From assembly GCA_038562555.1 (NCBI GenBank), contig JBCFBK010000004.1, forward strand, positions 134,552-198,551: a stretch of 64,000 nucleotides of DNA, in the 5' to 3' direction. The notes under the pieces are model-generated. The model was not told the origin of the DNA, searched no databases, and saw only the letters and a program-made list of their open reading frames with translations. Positions 53,785 to 63,530 of the stretch are shown piece after piece; the first letter of the stretch is position 1, and every line of letters begins with the position of its first letter. The stretch is from JBCFBK01 sp038562555. GTDB lineage: Bacteria; Bacteroidota; Bacteroidia; Bacteroidales; Prolixibacteraceae. The translations under genes and the position numbers were made by a program.

Positions 53785-56700
53785 ATGAACAAAATATATC
53801 AAATACTGATACTCATCACTTGTATTCTTTTTGTCGTTCCCGGTCAATCGTTCGCGCAGAGGCGCAACAAGAAGGAGGACGTCAGGAAGATTGTCGTGTC
53901 GTCAATCCTTACGGACGAATCGGGCCATGCGCTCGGAGGTATCAACATATTGGACAGCAGGGGCTCGGTTGTTGCAATGACAGACCAGACGGGGGCATTT
54001 TCGGTTGAAGTACCCCTCAACAGCATCTTGCAGATCGAAGAAAAAGGGTTCAAGGATGTAGAAATACCGGTGGGGAACGTTCCCTCCACGATTGTTCTGA
54101 CATCCGTTCCTTTCCTGATGGATGAGAGCGACAAAATCCCGATCCTTTTCGCCGAAATAAAAAAGAAGGAAACCGTGGGGGCGAGTTATACGTTGAACAT
54201 TTCTGAATTTTGGGAGTATGATAATGTACAAGGCCTGTCCAGCAACCTGAACGGGCGCATTCCCGGATTGTTGGGGACCAGCAACATCAGGGGGATTGGC
54301 TCCCCATTGTTCCTGGTTGACGGGCTGCCCACGGACATCAGTAACATCAACACGGAGGAAATCGACCGGATTACCGTGCTGAAAGACGCCAATTCCTCCA
54401 TCCTTTATGGGACTCAGGCAACCAACGGAGTGGTACAGGTCACTACCAAAAGAGGGGTGGCGAACAGGCAAAAGCTAAACGTTATTGCAGAGACCGGTAT
54501 TGCTACGCCTGTGGCCCTGCCTGAATACCTCGGTTCTGCAGAATATATGAAATACCGTAACCAGGCGGCCCTGAACGACGGGATGTCAACCCCTTTTAGC
54601 CAGGAAACGATTGACCTGTATGCTTCGGGTCAAAATCCTTACAGATACCCTGATGTCGATTTTTATTCTGACGAATTCATTAAAAGCTATCGAAACCAAA
54701 GCAAAGCGATGTTTGAGGTTTCAGGGGGAAACAAAGTTACCCGCTACTATACCAACGCGGGCTGGATCCACCAGGGAACGCTTTATAATATAGGCGGTGC
54801 AACAGGCTATGGCACCGACAAATTCAATGTGCGCAGTAATATCGATGTCGATGTTACCGATTTTATTAAAACTTACATCAGCCTGTCTGCGGTTTTCGAT
54901 GTTGACAAGGCCCCCGTGGGAAATTTCTGGAGCGACGCTGCAACTATACACCCATACCACTATTCGCAACTGCTCCCCCTTTCGCTGATGTCGAAAGACC
55001 TGACCATATCCGACGGTAGCGATCTAAGCAAGGTTTTTTTAGTTGGCGATGCCTATGTACTGGGAGGAAGCACCCTTTATACCGATAACATTTATGGTGA
55101 CCAGGCGTTCGGAAATTATTCGACAACCATTGGCCGGACAATTCAGTATATGCAGGGGTTACAGTTAGACCTTAACCGTTTTATCAAGGGTTTAACAGCC
55201 AATGCTGCTGTCCGTTTAGATATGTACAACCGTTTTATACAGGGCGTTTCCGATACTTATGCCGTGTACGAGCCCACTTGGTTGGACAATCCTTCGGGAA
55301 GCGATTCCATTACCGCTCTGACCAAAGTTGGCAGTGACCTGAGAAAAGGTACCCAGGCTGTAAGCGGGCAGTATTTCAGACGTGCGATAAATGCATATAT
55401 TTCAGTGGATTACCAACGGAAACTGAGTAATCGCCATTTTGTATCGGGCACTTTGTTGGGCTATACAAGCAGGGAAACATACCAGGGACTTCTGATCCCT
55501 GAAAAAGCCGCCCATCTTGGACTGCGCCTGTCATACAATTATGCCGGGAAGTATCTTGTTGATTTTAGTAGCGCATATGTGAATGGATACAAATTTGCAC
55601 CGGAACATAGAGGTGGGTTCTCTCCTTCGTTGGGCCTTGCATGGGTCATTAGCGACGAAAATTTCCTGTTGGGGGCGGATCATATCGATTTCCTTAAACT
55701 AAGGGCATCAGCAGGCATTATGAATTATGAACCAGCTATCAACGACTATACCCTGTATGACCAGACGTTCAGTACAAACGGCAGTTACAGCTGGGACGAC
55801 GGAGTCCGTAAACTTGATGTCTGGAAATTGAACCGTGCCACCAACGATCATCTTGGGTTTCAAAAAGCAAAAAATATCAACCTCGGTTTGGAAGGGTACT
55901 TTTTCAATCAATCGTTCTGCCTTGATGTCAATGCATTTTATACCGTAAAGTCAGACCTGATCATCCAGAAAAGCACATACCCGGGATATATGGCCGATTA
56001 TATTCCTTATGAAAATTATGAGGAAACATCCTATAAGGGAGTGGAAGCAGGCCTGATATACAAGTTAGGAAACAAACGATGGGGACTGGATATCGAGGCC
56101 AATGTGTTGTATGCCACTTCAGAAAGGGTGAAAGTTGATGAAGCGCGGCCGGAGCCCTATATGAACCGGCAGGGCAAGTCTGCCGATGCCATGTTCGGCC
56201 TGGAAGCCCTGGGGTTCTTTAAAGATGCTGCCGACATAGCCAACAGTCCGGAACAGGCCTTCAGTGCGGTACAGCCGGGTGACATCAAGTATAAGGACCA
56301 GAACGGGGACAACATGATTAACGAAAATGACCAGGTGTGGGTTGGCAATTCACAGGCACGTTGGTTCTTCGGGATGTCACTGCTGGCACGGTATGAAAAC
56401 TTCAGCTTGTTTGCATTGGGTACCGGGAGACAGGGTGGTTATGATTATTACAACGGTGATTATTTCTGGATACAGGGAGAAGATAAGTATTCAGCGGAAG
56501 TTTTGACTAGCTGGACGGAAGAAACCAAAGAAACAGCCACTTATCCACGTCTCTCCTATGGTAATAATACCAATAACTTTCAGAACTCCACTTTCTGGCT
56601 TTACAAGAATGACTTTTTCAGGCTGGAACGGGTTCAACTGAATTATGTCATGCCTAAGAAAATAGCCCATACCCTCTTTTCCGAAGATATCAGTTTCTTC

Positions 56701-56814
56701 CTTCGCGGGGAGAACCTGCTTAGGGTTTCCCGGAATGTGGAAAAACAGCAATTGGTAATAGGAGGAGAGCCTAACTACCGCAGTTTCTCATTGGGATTAA
56801 AAGTAAAGTTTTAA
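53785..56814 (+). CDS. Short SusC-type TonB-dependent transporter without STN domain
   Basis: This 1009-residue protein has a signal peptide ending QSFAQ (residue 25). It lacks the STN domain of the other three SusCs; after the signal comes a short carboxypeptidase-like domain (about 36-112, SILTDESGHALGGINILDSRG) and then the plug with IRGIGSPLFLVDGLPTDISN and KDANSSILYGTQATNGVVQV. The usual VGYG-type segment before the plug is absent. Without STN it should not signal to a FecR, so it is likely an auxiliary transporter controlled through the first pair. The barrel ends SLGLKVKF. Confidence 0.93.
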   Translation: MNKIYQILILITCILFVVPGQSFAQRRNKKEDVRKIVVSSILTDESGHALGGINILDSRGSVVAMTDQTGAFSVEVPLNSILQIEEKGFKDVEIPVGNVPSTIVLTSVPFLMDESDKIPILFAEIKKKETVGASYTLNISEFWEYDNVQGLSSNLNGRIPGLLGTSNIRGIGSPLFLVDGLPTDISNINTEEIDRITVLKDANSSILYGTQATNGVVQVTTKRGVANRQKLNVIAETGIATPVALPEYLGSAEYMKYRNQAALNDGMSTPFSQETIDLYASGQNPYRYPDVDFYSDEFIKSYRNQSKAMFEVSGGNKVTRYYTNAGWIHQGTLYNIGGATGYGTDKFNVRSNIDVDVTDFIKTYISLSAVFDVDKAPVGNFWSDAATIHPYHYSQLLPLSLMSKDLTISDGSDLSKVFLVGDAYVLGGSTLYTDNIYGDQAFGNYSTTIGRTIQYMQGLQLDLNRFIKGLTANAAVRLDMYNRFIQGVSDTYAVYEPTWLDNPSGSDSITALTKVGSDLRKGTQAVSGQYFRRAINAYISVDYQRKLSNRHFVSGTLLGYTSRETYQGLLIPEKAAHLGLRLSYNYAGKYLVDFSSAYVNGYKFAPEHRGGFSPSLGLAWVISDENFLLGADHIDFLKLRASAGIMNYEPAINDYTLYDQTFSTNGSYSWDDGVRKLDVWKLNRATNDHLGFQKAKNINLGLEGYFFNQSFCLDVNAFYTVKSDLIIQKSTYPGYMADYIPYENYEETSYKGVEAGLIYKLGNKRWGLDIEANVLYATSERVKVDEARPEPYMNRQGKSADAMFGLEALGFFKDAADIANSPEQAFSAVQPGDIKYKDQNGDNMINENDQVWVGNSQARWFFGMSLLARYENFSLFALGTGRQGGYDYYNGDYFWIQGEDKYSAEVLTSWTEETKETATYPRLSYGNNTNNFQNSTFWLYKNDFFRLERVQLNYVMPKKIAHTLFSEDISFFLRGENLLRVSRNVEKQQLVIGGEPNYRSFSLGLKVKF

Positions 56815-56826
56815 CAGATAATTAGA

Positions 56827-58548
56827 ATGAAAATGAGCACAAAGATACTTATTCCATGTTTACTGGTTTTTACCCTGCTGACCGCATGTCAGGAGAGCTT
56901 GCTGGAGCCGGGGAAAGACAACCAGCAATACCTTGATTATATCCTGAAGAAACCCGAGTACGTGGAAGGATTTCTGCTTGGCGCCTATAAAAGTATGCCA
57001 ACGGATTATGCCTATACCGAATGTGCAACCGACGATGCCGTACACAATGCTAACGGTAATAATCTCAGGCGGGCGGCTACAGGAGAGTGGTCTGCATTGT
57101 TCATTCCCGATGCACTTTCAGGATGGAATGCGGCTTATTCGGCCATATTCAACCTGAACTATTTGCTGTCGATAGCGGACCAGGTGGAATGGAGCACGCA
57201 GGATGCCGAAAGAAACGACTTATTCCGTCAGAAAATCAGTGGTGAAGCTTATGCCATGCGTGGATATTATTACCTGCAACTGCTCACCCGGCATGGCGGT
57301 ATAGGAAAAAACGGCGAGTTATTGGGCGTACCTTTGCTGACTGAACCTTTGGAAGTAACCGATAACTGGAAAGTGCCCCGCGCATCCTTCCGGGAAGTGA
57401 TGGACCAGATCTATGCCGATTTCGGCAAAGCCATTGAATTTTTGCCTTACACGTGGCACAGTAACTATGACAACGACAACTATACCAAGGTGTTTAGCGT
57501 ACAAAACAAAGGCCGTATCCAGGGACAAATTGTAACGGCGCTGAAGGCCAAAGCAGCCTTGCTGGATGCCAGCCCTGCCTTTAATGGCGGCGCTTATAAT
57601 GCCGATATAGCTGCGGAAGCTGCGGAAACAGTTGCTCCCCTGATCGTGAGTTTGGGTGGGGCGACAGCCCTTCCCCCGGATGGGATCCTGTTTTACGATG
57701 CGGACGGGGATGCGACCAACCCTGAAATATTATGGCGCCGCGACTATGCCACGAATTCCACCCGTGAAACGACCAACTATCCCCCATCCCTGTACGGGGA
57801 AGGAAGGGTCAACCCGACACAAAACCTGGTTGATGCGTTCCCCATGAAAAACGGCTATCCGATCAGCCATTCCGCGAGCGGATATTCGGCAAGCAGTCCA
57901 TATACAAACAGGGACCCGCGCCTCGACTACTTCATTGTCAGGCAAGGCACTGTTTTGAGGAGCACCACCATTAATGTAAGTGTAACCAGTCCAACGAACG
58001 ATGGGTTGAACAAAACCGAATTTTCGACAAGGACCGGTTATTACCTGAAAAAACTATTACGGGTGGATGTTAACCTCACGCCGGGGACCGTACAAACCCG
58101 TCAGCATTTCTATACGCACATCCGTTATACCGAATTGTTCCTGCTATATGCCGAGGCAGCCAATGAAGCCTGGGGGCCAAACGCCGACCCCAGGGGATAC
58201 GGTTTTACTCCTTATGACATCATCAAGCAAATCCGTAGACGCGCAGGTATTGCCCAAGCCGACCCATATCTTGCTACAATTACAACCAAAGAGACCATGC
58301 GCGAATTGATCAGGAATGAACGGCGACTGGAGTTGTGCTTCGAAGATCACCGCTTTTGGGACATCCGGAGATGGCAATCAGATGCTGAAATGACAGGCAT
58401 GGCAAAAGGGGTATCCATCGATGGCAGCAACTTCAGCTTTATCGATGTTGAGCCGAGGGATTACAGCCTTCCTGCTGCATATTATGGCCCGATCCCAAAT
58501 TCGGAAATAACCAAAAATGAATTCCTGATACAAAATGAAGGTTGGTAA
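56827..58548 (+). CDS. SusD/RagB-type glycan-binding lipoprotein (second pair)
   Basis: This 573-residue protein has lipobox LLTAC with cysteine 21, then QESLLEPGKDNQQYL. It has AYAMRGYYYLQLLTRHGGIGKNG near 139-161, YTELFLLYAEAANEAWGP and ERRLELCFEDHRFWDIRRWQ near the C-terminus, ending PNSEITKNEFLIQNEGW. It follows the short SusC by 12 bp and is its partner. Two different SusC/SusD pairs in one operon suggest uptake of two products of one glycan. Confidence 0.95.
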   Translation: MKMSTKILIPCLLVFTLLTACQESLLEPGKDNQQYLDYILKKPEYVEGFLLGAYKSMPTDYAYTECATDDAVHNANGNNLRRAATGEWSALFIPDALSGWNAAYSAIFNLNYLLSIADQVEWSTQDAERNDLFRQKISGEAYAMRGYYYLQLLTRHGGIGKNGELLGVPLLTEPLEVTDNWKVPRASFREVMDQIYADFGKAIEFLPYTWHSNYDNDNYTKVFSVQNKGRIQGQIVTALKAKAALLDASPAFNGGAYNADIAAEAAETVAPLIVSLGGATALPPDGILFYDADGDATNPEILWRRDYATNSTRETTNYPPSLYGEGRVNPTQNLVDAFPMKNGYPISHSASGYSASSPYTNRDPRLDYFIVRQGTVLRSTTINVSVTSPTNDGLNKTEFSTRTGYYLKKLLRVDVNLTPGTVQTRQHFYTHIRYTELFLLYAEAANEAWGPNADPRGYGFTPYDIIKQIRRRAGIAQADPYLATITTKETMRELIRNERRLELCFEDHRFWDIRRWQSDAEMTGMAKGVSIDGSNFSFIDVEPRDYSLPAAYYGPIPNSEITKNEFLIQNEGW

Positions 58549-58569
58549 TGTTACACTTTACAATAAATA

Positions 58570-59628
58570 ATGAATATCATGGGAAAAGAAATTAAATTAA
58601 CGCTGTTCGCTGTACTGTTGACAGTAATAATGATATCGTGCGATAACCAGGACATAGAGTTTCCCGATTTTGATTATACCACATCTTATTTCCCTTATCA
58701 ATATCCGGTAAGGACGCTTGTGCTGGGAGATTACTATTTCGAGAACGAAGATGACAATAAGCTGAAGTTTACCATATCAGCCACAATGGGCGGCGTTTAC
58801 GAAAATAAAAAGGATGTTGTCATCAATTTTGTAGTTGACGAATCGCTCGTGGCGAATATGTATCTTAGAGATAAACAAATATCACCGTTACCGAAGGAAT
58901 ACTATACATTAAGCGATAATTCTCAAATTATCATCCCACAGGGAGAGTTGGCAGGAGGTGTTGATGTGCAATTAACGGAAGCCTTTCTGAATGATCCTGA
59001 TGCCATATCCAGGGCTTTTTCCGAAACAACATATGTTCTGCCCCTTCGGATCATCAGCGCTTCGACCGATTCAATTCTTTCAGGTAAAGCAGCCGCCGGA
59101 GTAACCAGTCCTGAATTACGCCTTGCGTCTGACTGGGAAATACTTCCAATGAATTTTACCCTTTTTGGAATTAATTACGTGAATGAGTATCACGGGAAAT
59201 TCCTGTTGAGAGGAGCATCAGGTCAATATGATGGAACCAACCTGTTGGCAACTTCAGTTTATCGGACCAGGGATATTGAAACTGACCGGGTAGTTGATGT
59301 ATCGACTGCTTCGAAAAACGCTGTAACTTTCACGAAAGATATTGCCAGGGCGGCAGGAACAAGCCCTGGTAATTTCACGATGCGGATTACTTTCGGCGCT
59401 GATGGCACCGGAGCTATTACTCCCGATGAAGGTTCTTCGTTCCCGGTTACCGGAACGGCCAGGTTTGTGAAAGATTCTGAATCGTGGGGAGGGAAAAAGA
59501 GACATGCAATTTACCTTGATTACGTGGTGGACGACGGGGAATACCTGAACAAGGCGAAGGATACGCTGGTATTCCGCGATAAAGGAATAACGTTCCAGCT
59601 TTTTGAACCCACTCTTGTAACGGATTAA
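58570..59628 (+). CDS. DUF1735-type surface glycan-binding lipoprotein
   Basis: This 352-residue protein has lipobox IMISC with cysteine 24 (a start at 58579 would also work and gives cysteine 21). DUF1735 features: FTISATMGGVYENKKDVVINFVVDESL and YYTLSDNSQIIIPQGELAGGVDVQLT, then a C-terminal sandwich with YHGKFLLRGAS and HAIYLDYVVDDG. Such proteins lie directly after SusD in many polysaccharide loci and bind glycans at the cell surface. Its place after the second SusC/SusD pair fits this. Confidence 0.88.
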   Translation: MNIMGKEIKLTLFAVLLTVIMISCDNQDIEFPDFDYTTSYFPYQYPVRTLVLGDYYFENEDDNKLKFTISATMGGVYENKKDVVINFVVDESLVANMYLRDKQISPLPKEYYTLSDNSQIIIPQGELAGGVDVQLTEAFLNDPDAISRAFSETTYVLPLRIISASTDSILSGKAAAGVTSPELRLASDWEILPMNFTLFGINYVNEYHGKFLLRGASGQYDGTNLLATSVYRTRDIETDRVVDVSTASKNAVTFTKDIARAAGTSPGNFTMRITFGADGTGAITPDEGSSFPVTGTARFVKDSESWGGKKRHAIYLDYVVDDGEYLNKAKDTLVFRDKGITFQLFEPTLVTD

Positions 59629-59649
59629 AAAGTCAAAACCTGATAGAAT

Positions 59650-61872
59650 ATGGAAAAGTTATTCGCTTTATTATTGTTTTTTTGTGTAATACCCCATTTT
59701 TCCCAATCCCAAAGCAAGGTTAAGCTTTTGCCTACGGTTACAAAAGAAGAGTTTGAAGCAGGCGCTGTTCCGGGGGACAATACACAGCACATGCTGGATT
59801 TTAGTTACTGTGAATCTGACCCTGACCGTATTTACATGGCACAGGATGTAGGAAGTGTCTGGGTTTCCAAAGATGCGGGCAGAAACTGGTACACGCTAAG
59901 TAATTATGGATTATATACTCCATTCATTATTTCTGTCGAGGTGGACCCTTTGGACAAAAACAGGGTTTTAGCCGCGGGACAATGTCGGCATTACGATGCA
60001 ACGAATCACGATTACCAGGGGATTTATCTTTCAAAAGATGGTGGTATTACCTGGGAGAGGAAAGAGATCCGCAAGGAGTTAGGTGAAGTAAGGAGCAGCA
60101 CCAAGTTACTTGCTTACGCCCCTTCCAGTAAAAATACCAGGCTTGGTTATGCGACCCGTTGGTATGCTGCATTCAGTGAGTACAAAGCATTGCTGAGTGG
60201 AAGATCTGACGCCGCGGATGACGGATTAGTTTACTCAGATGATGGGGGTGAAAGCTGGACGGAAGTGAGAAAGTTACCTGCAGAAACATTCGGTGAAATG
60301 ATCAGAGGTGTCCGGGTCGATCCTGCAGATGAGAATCGCGTGTATATTTATGGAACCAAAGGTTTGTTTCGATTTAATGAGGCCATCTGTCCTAATGGGC
60401 TTTATGAAAGGTTAAGCGGGAAGAACGGGCTTCCGGAAGGCGATATATATGGCAGGCTTTATATTTCGAAAGACGGGCAAACCTTGATTGTTTCTGTGTG
60501 TAAAGACGGCATTTATCAATCAATGGATGGCGGTTTAAGCTGGAAGGAATTGTATGATTGGAACCAGGTCCGCTACTGTTTTGTCAACGAAGGGTATCCG
60601 GAATATATTTACGCTGTCCCGCTGTTAAAAAGTGAGTTACAGCTCAGGTTTAGCACTGATGGTGGAAAAACATGGAACACCAATGTAAATGTCAGGCCGC
60701 GTCCCGGATACCCGCGCACGAATTGGTGGACCGGGATCAATGGAGATTTTACATGCATGATTCCGGACATTAGAAATCCTGAACGTGTTTTTGCACACAG
60801 CAATTCATGGCACTCCCAAACGGATGACGGCGGCTTTAACTGGTACCCATCAGATAATGGTTATAACGGTTCCCAGCACATAGGTTTAAATTCGCAGCAG
60901 ATGTTTGACCTGATAAATCCTGACCGGTTTTGTTATTTTATGGTTGATAAAGGGGTCTATTATACCGATACCCGGGGCCGGTGGTTTTATCCGAATACGA
61001 TTGTTCCTAAAAAAGATGGACTGATTCATAAAACAATAAAAGGAGGGGCTTTGCTCCCTGATTCAATAATTTTAGCCAGTGCAGGAACTGGTGTATCGGG
61101 ACAAATTATACGCTCAACAGACAATGGGCGGACATGGACAAAGGTAAGTACTACGGGGAATCGCCCGCGTTGGGTAGTAGCATACGACCCGGATTCGTCC
61201 AACTACTGTTACCAGTGGCGTGAGCGGTCGGCAGATCACGGTGCAACATGGCGCGAATTGCCGAATATGCCAGCCAACACTGTTATTTGCGGTATGGCTC
61301 CTTCCGACGGCCGGGTACTTTATGCTATGGACGTTGATGGAACTGAAACAAAGATATGGCGTTCTGCCGACCGGGGTGATAATTGGGACCTTGTCATTAC
61401 AGCCGGGTGGAATCTGACCTGGATAGGGCCGGATAGGCAGTTTACATTTCTTGTACACCCTAAAAACTCAAATATTGTTTTTACCAATAGCGCTGACGGG
61501 CAGATCAGCAAATGGGATTTGGACAACAATACAAGGGCTGATTTTGACGTGACCCATGGAGGAACGCTTGAAAAGGATTTTTTCGGTATCCATTTTGCCA
61601 TTGACCCTCGTTACCCAGCTGTGATGTACCTTATAAACAGGCGTGTAAATACGGGCAATAAGCTGTTTCGGACACAGGACGGAGGAAATACCTGGGAAAA
61701 TATCAGCGACGGGTTTCCAAATGCAGCTATCGGTGGTTTGGCGGTATCACCGGTCACCGGCGAGGTTTATTTTTCCAGCCAAAATGGTTCAAGAGTGATG
61801 CTTCCCCCTTATGAGACAAGCAATACAGCTTATGAGCTGAGCCAATATAAGAATAACCATCTTGATAAATAA
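59650..61872 (+). CDS. Secreted Asp-box beta-propeller glycosidase-like protein (sialidase/GH74 fold)
   Basis: This 740-residue protein has a signal peptide ending FSQSQ. Repeated Asp-box motifs S-x-D-x-G-x-x-W are visible: VSKDAGRNW, LSKDGGITW, SDDGGESW, STDGGKTW, STDNGRTW, SADRGDNW and TQDGGNTW, spread over about residues 75-690. This number and spacing point to two seven-bladed propellers as in GH74 or sortilin-like proteins rather than a single sialidase propeller. Catalytic residues cannot be fixed by eye, and the enzyme could be a glycosidase or a lyase. It is the only large enzyme of the second SusC/SusD operon. Confidence 0.8.
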   Translation: MEKLFALLLFFCVIPHFSQSQSKVKLLPTVTKEEFEAGAVPGDNTQHMLDFSYCESDPDRIYMAQDVGSVWVSKDAGRNWYTLSNYGLYTPFIISVEVDPLDKNRVLAAGQCRHYDATNHDYQGIYLSKDGGITWERKEIRKELGEVRSSTKLLAYAPSSKNTRLGYATRWYAAFSEYKALLSGRSDAADDGLVYSDDGGESWTEVRKLPAETFGEMIRGVRVDPADENRVYIYGTKGLFRFNEAICPNGLYERLSGKNGLPEGDIYGRLYISKDGQTLIVSVCKDGIYQSMDGGLSWKELYDWNQVRYCFVNEGYPEYIYAVPLLKSELQLRFSTDGGKTWNTNVNVRPRPGYPRTNWWTGINGDFTCMIPDIRNPERVFAHSNSWHSQTDDGGFNWYPSDNGYNGSQHIGLNSQQMFDLINPDRFCYFMVDKGVYYTDTRGRWFYPNTIVPKKDGLIHKTIKGGALLPDSIILASAGTGVSGQIIRSTDNGRTWTKVSTTGNRPRWVVAYDPDSSNYCYQWRERSADHGATWRELPNMPANTVICGMAPSDGRVLYAMDVDGTETKIWRSADRGDNWDLVITAGWNLTWIGPDRQFTFLVHPKNSNIVFTNSADGQISKWDLDNNTRADFDVTHGGTLEKDFFGIHFAIDPRYPAVMYLINRRVNTGNKLFRTQDGGNTWENISDGFPNAAIGGLAVSPVTGEVYFSSQNGSRVMLPPYETSNTAYELSQYKNNHLDK

Positions 61873-62032
61873 GCCGTGTACTAAAAATGTTTTCAGTCAA
61901 ATGGCGGATAAGCTCCTTCTGTTAATTGAATATTTGAAATGAGTTAGGTCATCCGGAGACTGATTGTTAGTTATCCTTTTTATATATTTGGGGAATGAAT
62001 GTATGCGGCAGACATCATCCTTTAATTTTTTT

Positions 62033-62080
62033 GATAAAACCTACCGGTCCGGATTGCAATCCGGACCGGTAGGTTTTATC
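62033..62080. terminator. 48 bp perfect palindrome
   Basis: Positions 62033-62056 and 62057-62080 are exact reverse complements, 24 bp per arm with no spacer; the core is CCGGATTGCAATCCGG and the ends are GATAAAACC/GGTTTTATC. The ends carry A4 and T4, so transcripts of both strands would form a long stem followed by a U-tract, a bidirectional terminator. It lies 160 bp after the propeller gene. Perfect palindromes this long are uncommon in bacteria, because they are unstable in replication. Confidence 0.8.
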
Positions 62081-62089
62081 TTGGGTTGG

Positions 62090-62239
62090 ATGCCCCGAAT
62101 GTACCGTGATGAAGGAGTGCAGGCTGATATCCCGTTAAAACAGATGGCCGGACAATGGAAGGAACAACAGGCCAATCAGTACGAAAAACAACGTACCGGT
62201 GGAGTTTATAATGCCGTTGACGATTTTTTAAAGAAATAG
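62090..62239 (+). pseudogene. Gene tail or small protein of unknown kind
   Basis: From ATG 62090 to the stop at 62239 the frame reads MPRMYRDEGVQADIPLKQMA, then GQWKEQQANQYEKQRTGGVY and NAVDDFLKK. The charge pattern and the amphipathic end look coding. The frame continues upstream through the palindrome, but that part (DKTYRSGLQSGPVGFI) is dictated by the palindrome. I read it as a gene tail left after a rearrangement, or a small protein of 49 residues. No family is recognised. The FGE-like gene starts 15 bp downstream. Confidence 0.4.
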
Positions 62240-62253
62240 ATAAAATATTAGGA

Positions 62254-63204
62254 ATGAAGATCGGGTTAAAGACTATCGTGATCATTGTATCAGGTATGCT
62301 GTTTTTTTCCTGCACCGGGAAAAATGTTAAGCAGGCTAACACAGGAGGGAATGTACAAGAAAAAGAATCTGCTGTATCCATAGAAAAATCTGTTCCCGGG
62401 AATATGATTAGTTTTGAAGGCGGTACTTTCCTGATGGGCAGCGAGTCGGGAATGTTTAATGAACGTCCGGTACACGAAGTAGCCGTAAAACCTTTCAGCA
62501 TCGGGAAGTACCCGGTGACTGTTTCGGAATTCCGGGGGTTTGTGAAGGCAACAGGTTACCGGACTGATGCAGACAAATTTGGGAATTCAGGTGTTTTCGA
62601 TTTCAAAGTGCAAAACTGGACGCTGATGTCTGGCGCCAACTGGGAGTATCCGTTAGGAAAAGAAGCGGCACGTGCTGCTGACGACCATCCGGTAACTCAG
62701 GTTAGCTGGAATGATGCAATAGCCTACTGCAACTGGCTTGGGAAAAGGCTCCCGACAGAAGCGGAGTGGGAGTTTGCCGCCCGATGCGGAGGAAAAGATC
62801 AATCCAGGTTTAGTTGGGGCAGCGAGTTGATCAGCAATGGGAAATATATGGCAAATGTCTGGCAAGGAAATGATTTGCTGGCTAAACAGGGTGCCGATGG
62901 TTTTGAACTGACCTCGCCGGTTGGTTTTTATGGGGAAACCCCGTGCGGTATGACTGATATGGGCGGAAATGTGTGGAACTGGTGCGCTGACAGTTATAAA
63001 CTTTACCCCGGAAATACTTCGACTGATCAGTCAGATCCTGAACTAAAGGTTATTCGCGGGGGATCGTTTTTTTTCGATCAGAATGGAGAAAACAGCTATG
63101 CGGCAACAGGGAGAGCCTCAAACACCAGCGAAACATCACTGTTTAATATCGGTTTTAGGTGTGCTGAGGATTTAAAAGAGATCCGTTTTGAGACGGATGA
63201 ATAA
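62254..63204 (+). CDS. FGE/SUMF1-fold lipoprotein lacking catalytic cysteines
   Basis: This 316-residue protein has a lipobox FFSC with cysteine about 20. The FGE-sulfatase domain covers about 48-312: MISFEGGTFLMGSESG, HPVTQVSWNDAIAYCNWLGKRLPTEAEWEFAARCGG, GMTDMGGNVWNWCAD and the end KVIRGGSFFFDQNGENSY with NIGFRCAED. In active FGE the stretch after GGS holds two catalytic cysteines; here the aligned positions are Phe and Glu. It is therefore unlikely to make formylglycine and may instead bind or act as another SUMF-type oxidoreductase or structural protein. It ends the second SusC/SusD region. Confidence 0.88.
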   Translation: MKIGLKTIVIIVSGMLFFSCTGKNVKQANTGGNVQEKESAVSIEKSVPGNMISFEGGTFLMGSESGMFNERPVHEVAVKPFSIGKYPVTVSEFRGFVKATGYRTDADKFGNSGVFDFKVQNWTLMSGANWEYPLGKEAARAADDHPVTQVSWNDAIAYCNWLGKRLPTEAEWEFAARCGGKDQSRFSWGSELISNGKYMANVWQGNDLLAKQGADGFELTSPVGFYGETPCGMTDMGGNVWNWCADSYKLYPGNTSTDQSDPELKVIRGGSFFFDQNGENSYAATGRASNTSETSLFNIGFRCAEDLKEIRFETDE

Positions 63205-63530
63205 TTATAATCAACCTAAATGTAAATCAGAGATGAAAAATTGCGACATATTTCTATTTCTGGGAAAGACATAGCATTAGCAACCGTTAAAATATTCTGT
63301 TCTTAAGCGTTAGTGTCATGCGAATCTGCTTTTCTTCAGCATATCAAATCACCCTTTCCTAAAAACAGTAGTTGAAAAAATTTCGTAAAGTTGCCTAAAA
63401 ACTACTGGCAAAAGCTTGCTGATGAAAAAGTATATAGCAAACTTGCAGACAGGTTTTCATTTAAATTTGTTCAATTATTCAGCTTAGGTACGCATCTAAT
63501 GAAGAAGACCTAAATTTAAGAGCTACTGTT
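63205..63530 (+). promoter_or_regulatory. Duplicated leader of second sigma gene
   Basis: There is no gene in 326 bp. From about 63390 the sequence follows the region before the sigma gene at 20680 (20541 onward) at roughly 80 percent identity, including TAAATTTG (63462-63469), a -7 box match. An inverted repeat CAGTAGTT (63366-63373) / AACTACTG (63400-63407) flanks the start of similarity and could be an operator; in the first copy only TAGTT/AACTA remains. 63205-63360 shows nothing I can name. Confidence 0.45.

Noticed and set aside
60240..60560. Asp-box repeats as a DNA repeat
   Set aside because: The similarity is at protein level from propeller blades; the DNA does not show a tandem repeat.
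59650..61872. Calling this a sialidase
   Set aside because: Asp-boxes alone do not define sialidase; no FRIP motif near the N-terminus is seen and the length suggests two propellers.
61964..62239. A 91-codon frame through the palindrome as one gene
   Set aside because: The middle is forced by the palindrome and the first part lacks coding character; only the 49 codons from 62090 look coding.
20173..63530. Calling this whole stretch a proven integrative element
   Set aside because: Only one end is seen; there is no integrase, no conjugation genes and no full tRNA in the window. It is kept as a hypothesis only.
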